DNA from: Prostheceraeus crozeri
Taxonomy: Eukaryota > Platyhelminthes > Polycladida > Euryleptidae
Assembly (NCBI GenBank): GCA_907163375.1
Contig: CAJQUW010011540.1
Span: 89,680 to 153,679 of the forward strand
Length of the DNA: 64,000 bases
Reading direction: 5' to 3'
A model generated the notes under the pieces. That model had not been told where the DNA came from. It ran no database searches and was given only the letters and a program-made list of their open reading frames with translations. Each line of letters opens with the position of its first letter. Position 1 is the stretch's first letter. Both the position numbers and the translations under genes were made by a program. Shown here piece after piece: positions 58,507-64,000 of this stretch.

Positions 58507-59742
58507 AGGACTCGAATGAAATATTGAATTTTGAATGAAATTGAATCAAAACGACATTTTTTGAGGTTTTTTAAAGTGTATTTCATGCATGCCACGTGGA
58601 AATTGAAAAAAATTAAACCAGATTTTTTGGGTGCACGACGCCATTGTATAGACTATGGTTGCTTATATGTAATAATAATTGATAGCAGAGAGAGAGAATG
58701 TCCAACGCAGCATCCTCAGACATTTATTGTAAATATCTGACCATCCATTCCCCCTTAAATTTTCCTGATATTTTTCCTGATACTGTCAAATAGTTTACAA
58801 GTAACTGAACTACCGAATAGTGCTCGACATTGGATTACCGTTAATCACCAGAACGTTATTGTAACTCTCTTGCAGTGACAATTGCTTTACGCAAATTCGT
58901 AAGTTTTAATTGAATTTTCTAGTAGAACCTATGCGGATAATTCTAAATCAATTTTTCACGGGTGCAGAGGTAATCTACCCGTACTTGCATTTAATTCTCG
59001 AATGGATATTTTGTAGCTTGGTTTTATGATTTTCATGGTGATGAATGAAATAGGTGCGGTGTGCCAGAAATGCAAATTTCATGCCATGTCACATCAGGTA
59101 AACACTAGAATTATAATCATCGATCATGTACGAGTATGCAACGGTTGCATTCTTTATCATCAAATTTTGAAAGTAATACCGAATAGTCTCTAGGCAGAAC
59201 TTAATGAGCGGGCCTATTTACTGGCTTTTTTGGTGACCTACAAGGCTATTTAGATAATCTTCTTGCAGCTTTCCGAAAAATTTGGGTTTTTCTCTATATG
59301 TCATAGTATTGGTTCCAAGACTTCTCCCATTGCTATCTTCGACCTGCATTCACAAGGAGCTCTTCATCTCAAAAGATGTACTGCAGGAATTCTGATACAA
59401 ACATTCAATTGGTAATAAATTGACATAAATCAGCAAAAATCTCCTGACATATATAAATTGCAGGAAGCCAAAGGTATTTCAATTATTTCACAGCATTTTT
59501 ACAAAAGTCCGGGATATGAACGCGCCAATTTATCTAATATGGATCATTCATAGTATCTGTCCCGAACTTCCCACCTTCGTAAAACAGATCGAGACACACG
59601 AGGAGCTTTCGTCTCTTTGTTTGGCCACTCGAAAGTCAATTTCCGATATACAAATTGAGGCATAAAAATGTGACTAAATATTAATGTAGCATAACTTTCT
59701 AGTTGTGCAGCAGAAATTATTGAATGAGGTCTCATTTTGAAG
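58507..59742. other. No gene seen
   Basis: AT-rich spacer with no supported ORF. Confidence 0.3.
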
Positions 59743-60540
59743 CAGGGATGCGGAGTCGGAGTCGAAGTCCTATCATTTTTGCCGGAGTCGGAGTCCTATC
59801 AAATAACAGGACACCGCCCTATTAAAAACCCGAAATATAATACAAACAAATTATTTATCCTCGTGCATTGCTGTCCCTGTCATGATGTCAACTTTCTCCG
59901 TCAAACAAAAGTACAGAGACAGCAGTGCATGCAAACTTGTAATAGTTGAGGAAATGAACCGTGATAGTGAAAAAGGATTGTCTTTTCACTCGGTAATATA
60001 CATGTAGTAGAGAAGACAATCCTTCCTAGAATCGATCACACCTGCGCACCAAAGGTCACATCAGAGACAAAAGCAAAATACTAGTTTGCTTGAGAACATT
60101 GCCTCTTACCCTCACGTCAGCCGTGTGTGATGGCTCCTCCAAAGCGCATATTGAAATCGAAAGTGAACTCATATTTTTTGGACAAGGATGAGGGATTTTC
60201 CTGCCTGATAGAAATCAATTAGCACAGCAAGGTGGCAGAAGCCGGGTGGCATGCACCCAACTTAAAGCGACTTAAAACTGGTGTATAGTTGATAAACTTT
60301 CATTGAAAATGATTGATAATTGATACAGCAATGATCACTAAAAATAGGTTCAGGTGAGCAGAAACGCCAGAAATTTCGTATTTTCCAGTTTCATTGGTTC
60401 CAAAGCCTCCACGTCTCTTCCAAGTCAAACCCCAATATCACTTCATCGCAGACTACTTCCGCAATCGCTTGCAGGATCAAAAAATGCCGGTGCGTGTAGG
60501 CATTTAAATTTGAAAAAATGACAAGATCAACTTAAAATGA
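59743..60540 (+). mobile_element. hAT-like 5' fragment with BED-finger remnant
   Basis: CAGGGATGCGGAGTCGGAGT at 59743 has the CAGGG start usual for hAT tips, with GGAGTCGGAGTC repeats. From 60131 a short frame reads MAPPKRILKSKVNSYF, then GFSCLIEI, a stop, and APNLKRLKT: this resembles a BED zinc finger (S.V..YF ... C..C ... NLKRHLK) with the second Cys and a His lost. No right end is seen, so it is a truncated copy. Confidence 0.45.
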
Positions 60541-60695
60541 CAAATACAAACATAGTAATGTAGGGATAAGAATGTGGTAAAGGGGGCCCTGCGGAAAGTC
60601 ATGCTTGAAAGGATCCAAAATTGGAAAAAGCAAAGAATGCATTAGGTAGACTTTTGAGGCCTTCAGATCTTCGCGGATCCGCGCAAAAATCTCAT
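60541..60695. other. Spacer
   Basis: Nothing recognised between the hAT fragment and the next element. Confidence 0.3.
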
Positions 60696-60846
60696 CTCAT
60701 CGCCAAGCATGCCGGCACGTAAAAGGGGCAGCATGGGCAAGGATAAAAAAAGGCATTTTGCATATGTACACCTACTGTATATACAAGAAATTTTTTGATA
60801 CGGAAAATATTCAAAAATAAAATATTTGATCAAATCAATGATCTTT

Positions 60847-61840
60847 TTATGCACAAAATATCAAACAATATAATCTAAACCTCTGTAATAACTCTAATGA
60901 TATAAACAAGAAAAACAAGAGCCAGATCAGAAATGTCCAAAGTATGAGTCTCTTTTCATTGAATTTGATGAATTCATCAGCAACGGTGTGGATATTGACA
61001 TCGTCCATGTAATCCTTATGCAATACTGCAAACAAGATATTGTTAAGGTGGTTTGGTCCAGTCTTGGCTCTGGTCCATGTTTTCAGGCGTCGCATTGCGC
61101 TGAAACTTCTTTCCGCTGTCGCTGAGCTCATGGGTACTATGCAATAATATTTCAGCAAGTCGTGGGTAATTTTGCAAGCTTTTTTTGTCATTGGCATTGC
61201 GTTAAATATATCACAAATTATTGATGTCTTTGTAACCGTCTTTATTCTTGGTTTCATCTGTTCATTTCTCATTTGAGGAGGACTGGCAAACCCTTTAGTT
61301 CTTCTTCAAATTCTGCTTTGCGAGATTGTTGAAGCTTCATTACTCTGGACACAATTGGAAATATTTTGTCAAATGTTTCAAATCATTTTGGGAGAATCTT
61401 CTCTGCATTACTCCGTCGATCAAATTGATCAAATCAAAATATTTCTGGGAAAAAGATTGGAACGTTGTATCCGGTGTATCAATATCAGGCAGGTCAGTCA
61501 TTTCGGACAATATTTCTGGCAGTTTTCTTTTTCTCTTTTCCTTTCTCTCCATGATGCTATCTGTCATTTCGTCCCCTAATTCTGCTTGTAGCTTTTCTGC
61601 ATTACTCCATATCTTACTAGCTTCGTCATTGCAGCACATTTCTTTGAATCGTTGCTTCGCAAGGTTGATGACGAAATTCGCTTCTTGAACACTAACATCA
61701 GATCTTTGAGTAGTCCTGGAAATATTCTCCATTATACAGATCACGTCGTATGAGCACTTAATGCTAGCGATCAAAAAAGTGTCCCTCAATTGATTCACTA
61801 TTCCTTTCGAATTTTCGCGAGTCTCCCAACTGTATGACAT
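60847..61840 (-). pseudogene. hAT transposase, middle and dimerisation domain
   Basis: Frame 61840-61340 is a helical middle part (for example SVQEANFVINLAKQRF, KEMCCNDEASKIW). Frame 61272-60847 ends in the hATC dimerisation domain with CIVPMSSATAERSFSAMRR and LKTWTRAKTG, the best-kept hAT motif, then LNNILFAVLHKDY. One break lies between the frames. The BED finger and the first catalytic Asp region are absent. Related animal proteins are often annotated ZMYM1-like or hAT C-terminal domain proteins. Confidence 0.85.
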
Positions 61841-62019
61841 TACTTATTTTGTAAATGTGACCGCAGACTTGCCCACGCTTTGTGAAAGTCAGCATTGTTT
61901 CTATTTGCCCATCCTCTATATAAATTGCACAATGGCAAATTGTACCTGTCAAAATGCAAGACACAGTAGAATAACTTGGCCGCCGCGCAAAAAGGCAACA
62001 TAGAAACACGTGCCCACCT

Positions 62020-62385
62020 TATACTCGTAAAAAAGGCAACAGATGTGCATTAATAACTCTGCCGACCATGTAAAAAGGCAAAATAGATCAATTTGCTCAT
62101 CCTACAAAACGGCAATCATGTTGATCAACTTGCCCACTCTGTCAAACAAAAGGCGACACATATTAACTTGTCCATCCTGTCTAAAGGAAACATCCTAATT
62201 GAAGTCACTTACAGCGTACTTGAAAAAAGGCAATATACGAGCGTAATATAGGTAATTAAACAAATTTGCCCATCTCGTGAAAAGGCAATTTGCCCCTTCT
62301 GTAAAAAGGCAGCATTGCCCACCCTGCCCATCCTGTGAAAAGGGCAGCATGGGCTTTGCCCACCCTGCCCACCCCGTGCCGGCAT
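62020..62385. repeat. Degenerate ~40-bp tandem repeats in the hAT end
   Basis: Units of the form TTGCCCACC(C)TG followed by AAAAAGGCAACAT recur about eight times with much drift; the last units near the tip are the closest to each other. Subterminal repeats are usual binding sites for hAT transposase. Confidence 0.6.
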
Positions 62386-62398
62386 GCTTGCTCATCGC

Positions 62399-64000
62399 AT
62401 AATTTTTTCTTCCTCTTTAGCTTTTAACGAAAATTCTTACCTACTTGATTGTAGAATAGTAGCATGTCATACACAGCAATTCATGAAAATCTCTTCAATT
62501 TTTCATGACGCATTCCATACATGCACCATGCGATGGTTGTCGTCAGATGCATTATGGGCCTATAATCAGCTTTGGATCAGACGGGAGGGGAAGTGGGGAA
62601 TTTCCCCTTCATTGCAGTGTCTGATCCCCGATACTAATGTTATGGTTTTCTTCCCTGAGAGTAAGAACATCATTCGGTAGATAGACTTTACATTGCCTCA
62701 ACCACATTGATTGAGTCGCATCAACAGTTGTAGGCCTATAATTTCCTCACGATTATTTATAAACGTGATCATCAGTACTGAAGCTTCTTTGTTATACGAA
62801 ATGACGAATGAATGCGAGAAGCAGAAAATGCTATATGGAATCAAGGTACAAATCTATCAAAAAAGGATTGGAATCCAAGATGCCATCTTATTTCATTGAG
62901 GCTTTTGTCGACAACGAACACATGGCATTTTTTTATCATAATAATACATGAAAAAGTGTTTAATCAAAAAATCCTGTCTGGAAATATTCTTTTGTTTTCA
63001 CTCTTTGAAAATTGATGTAGCCCGGCTTTCTGAATTCAGGCCTAATTGCAATGAATTATAAAGTGATCCTCTGCGGATTATTCATTTGGACTTTTACATG
63101 CGTAGACCTACCATAAATTTCTGATTCACAGGGTTGGTGTCCACGGTCTTCATTTGAAGTATTATTTAACTATATACGGATATGTATACATTGTGCTTGA
63201 ATAGGACAGTCCCTAGCAACAGTGTTAAATACAATTTCCTTAACCTATTTATTCCTCAACTATTTTCAACAATTAATCGCGGGCGTTCTACAGGTGCGAG
63301 GACGAGAGTGGCACCATAAGAATCGAATTGATCTCCTCTTCCTTTTGATCACAAATTTCCCGACTTTGGTTACGATGTTGACAAAAAACTTCCGGTTGAA
63401 ATTTGCGTTTAAACGAACATTTGGAGAAAATGGTCTAACTGATTCCCCCTTCTGCTATGAAGCTCAAATTCAATACTGCCTATAATTGATTATTTTTCTT
63501 CTTAAACTAAAAAATCGTTGCCAAAATTTCAATGAGAGGAAATTTGGTGGTGATTGTAATTGGAAGAGAATCCTATCCCTGTTTGGCCATATCTGTTGCG
63601 TTTTCTTTTTTGTTTTCTAATGAAGTGCTCAAATTCACATAGGATATGCGCACTGGTGGCGCGCATGTAGGAAACATGTGGCTGCACATGTTGATGAAGT
63701 AATATGGAGTCCATCTCCATGTGTTTTCGGAGAAAATATGCGGCACATGCGTGGGTTGGTCGGCCTACTGTGCTACCCATAATTAATAGTTGTGAAAAAT
63801 GCAATAGAAGCATTTGTTAACATAAATTATGTCTTTGATGTAGATTGAATTGAATAAACTAAAATTTGAATTTATAGCTGTAAAAGCACAAGGTAAAAAA
63901 ACACAAGGTGTGTAAAGTTCACACAGGTTTACTTGAACTCAGAGCGCCAAGAAACAGAATGTACAACGTCATTCAAAACTTTACAAAATGGCGAGAGGAT
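62399..64000. other. No gene seen; one hairpin
   Basis: 62574-62627 is an imperfect hairpin (GGATCAGAC ... GTCTGATCC) with an inner GGGGAATTTCCCC palindrome. TAGGCCTA at 62731. Open frames (63222-63485, 63529-63813) lack recognised motifs. Confidence 0.35.

Larger units (their letters stand above)
60704..62390 (-). mobile_element. hAT element with perfect 8-bp target duplication
   Basis: Ends CAAGCATGCCGGCACG and CGTGCCGGCATGCTTG are exact inverted copies, flanked by CTCATCGC on both sides (60696-60703 and 62391-62398). It is 1,687 bp, shorter than an autonomous hAT, with the transposase on the minus strand and its N-terminal part missing. The promoter-side end is filled with degenerate ~40-bp repeats. 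The exact duplication points to a fairly recent insertion of an already defective copy. Confidence 0.9.

Overview
This window looks like transposon-dense, gene-poor DNA from a metazoan, most likely a marine invertebrate. It is AT-rich, no host gene is convincing, and it carries Penelope-like, CR1-like LINE, SINE, piggyBac, P-like, pogo, hAT and long-inverted-repeat elements. A short palindrome, TAGGCCTA, recurs at least eight times outside the clear elements; I associate that loosely with echinoderm or hemichordate DNA, which is recollection and not proof. All calls were made by reading the sequence, with no database search.

Layout. 1-1030: tail of a Penelope-like retroelement (RT plus GIY-YIG endonuclease). 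2996-4410: decayed LINE. 5059-17079: a 12.0-kb element with enormous inverted arms (4.8 and 4.4 kb, almost identical), a 2.8-kb centre, a perfect 6-bp target duplication (GAGATA) and AGTAGT termini. It carries TATA-preceded small ORFs and an acidic protein with a SUMO-interacting-like motif. The ends recall Polintons, but no Polinton core gene is present, so it is either a non-autonomous relative or something undescribed. 19067-19770: LINE fragment. 19781-24069: P-like DNA transposon with about 330-bp inverted repeats, interrupted by two younger elements. 25609-26454: second copy of one of those nested elements. 29-35 kb: MITEs, a palindromic SINE and a 105-nt hairpin.

37948-39638: internally deleted piggyBac in TTAA. 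43862-44111: SINE. 44228-51158 (minus): broken copy of a very large repetitive gene family with zinc-binding modules at the N-terminus, a central conserved domain, a FEN1/XPG-like nuclease fold and a tesmin/TSO1-type CXC tail; a 2.3-kb insertion splits the nuclease domain. 54530-55545: pogo-type DDE transposase. 55892-58502: second piggyBac. 59743-60540: hAT 5' fragment. 60704-62390: hAT with perfect 8-bp target duplication.

The two most interesting systems are the 12-kb giant-arm element and the FEN-like/CXC family. A third is a shared design in the two unrelated piggyBac copies: each carries three copies of its own 16-bp palindrome, one on the left side and two on the right. Nothing here looks like a cooperating host gene cluster; the window is a nested record of insertions.
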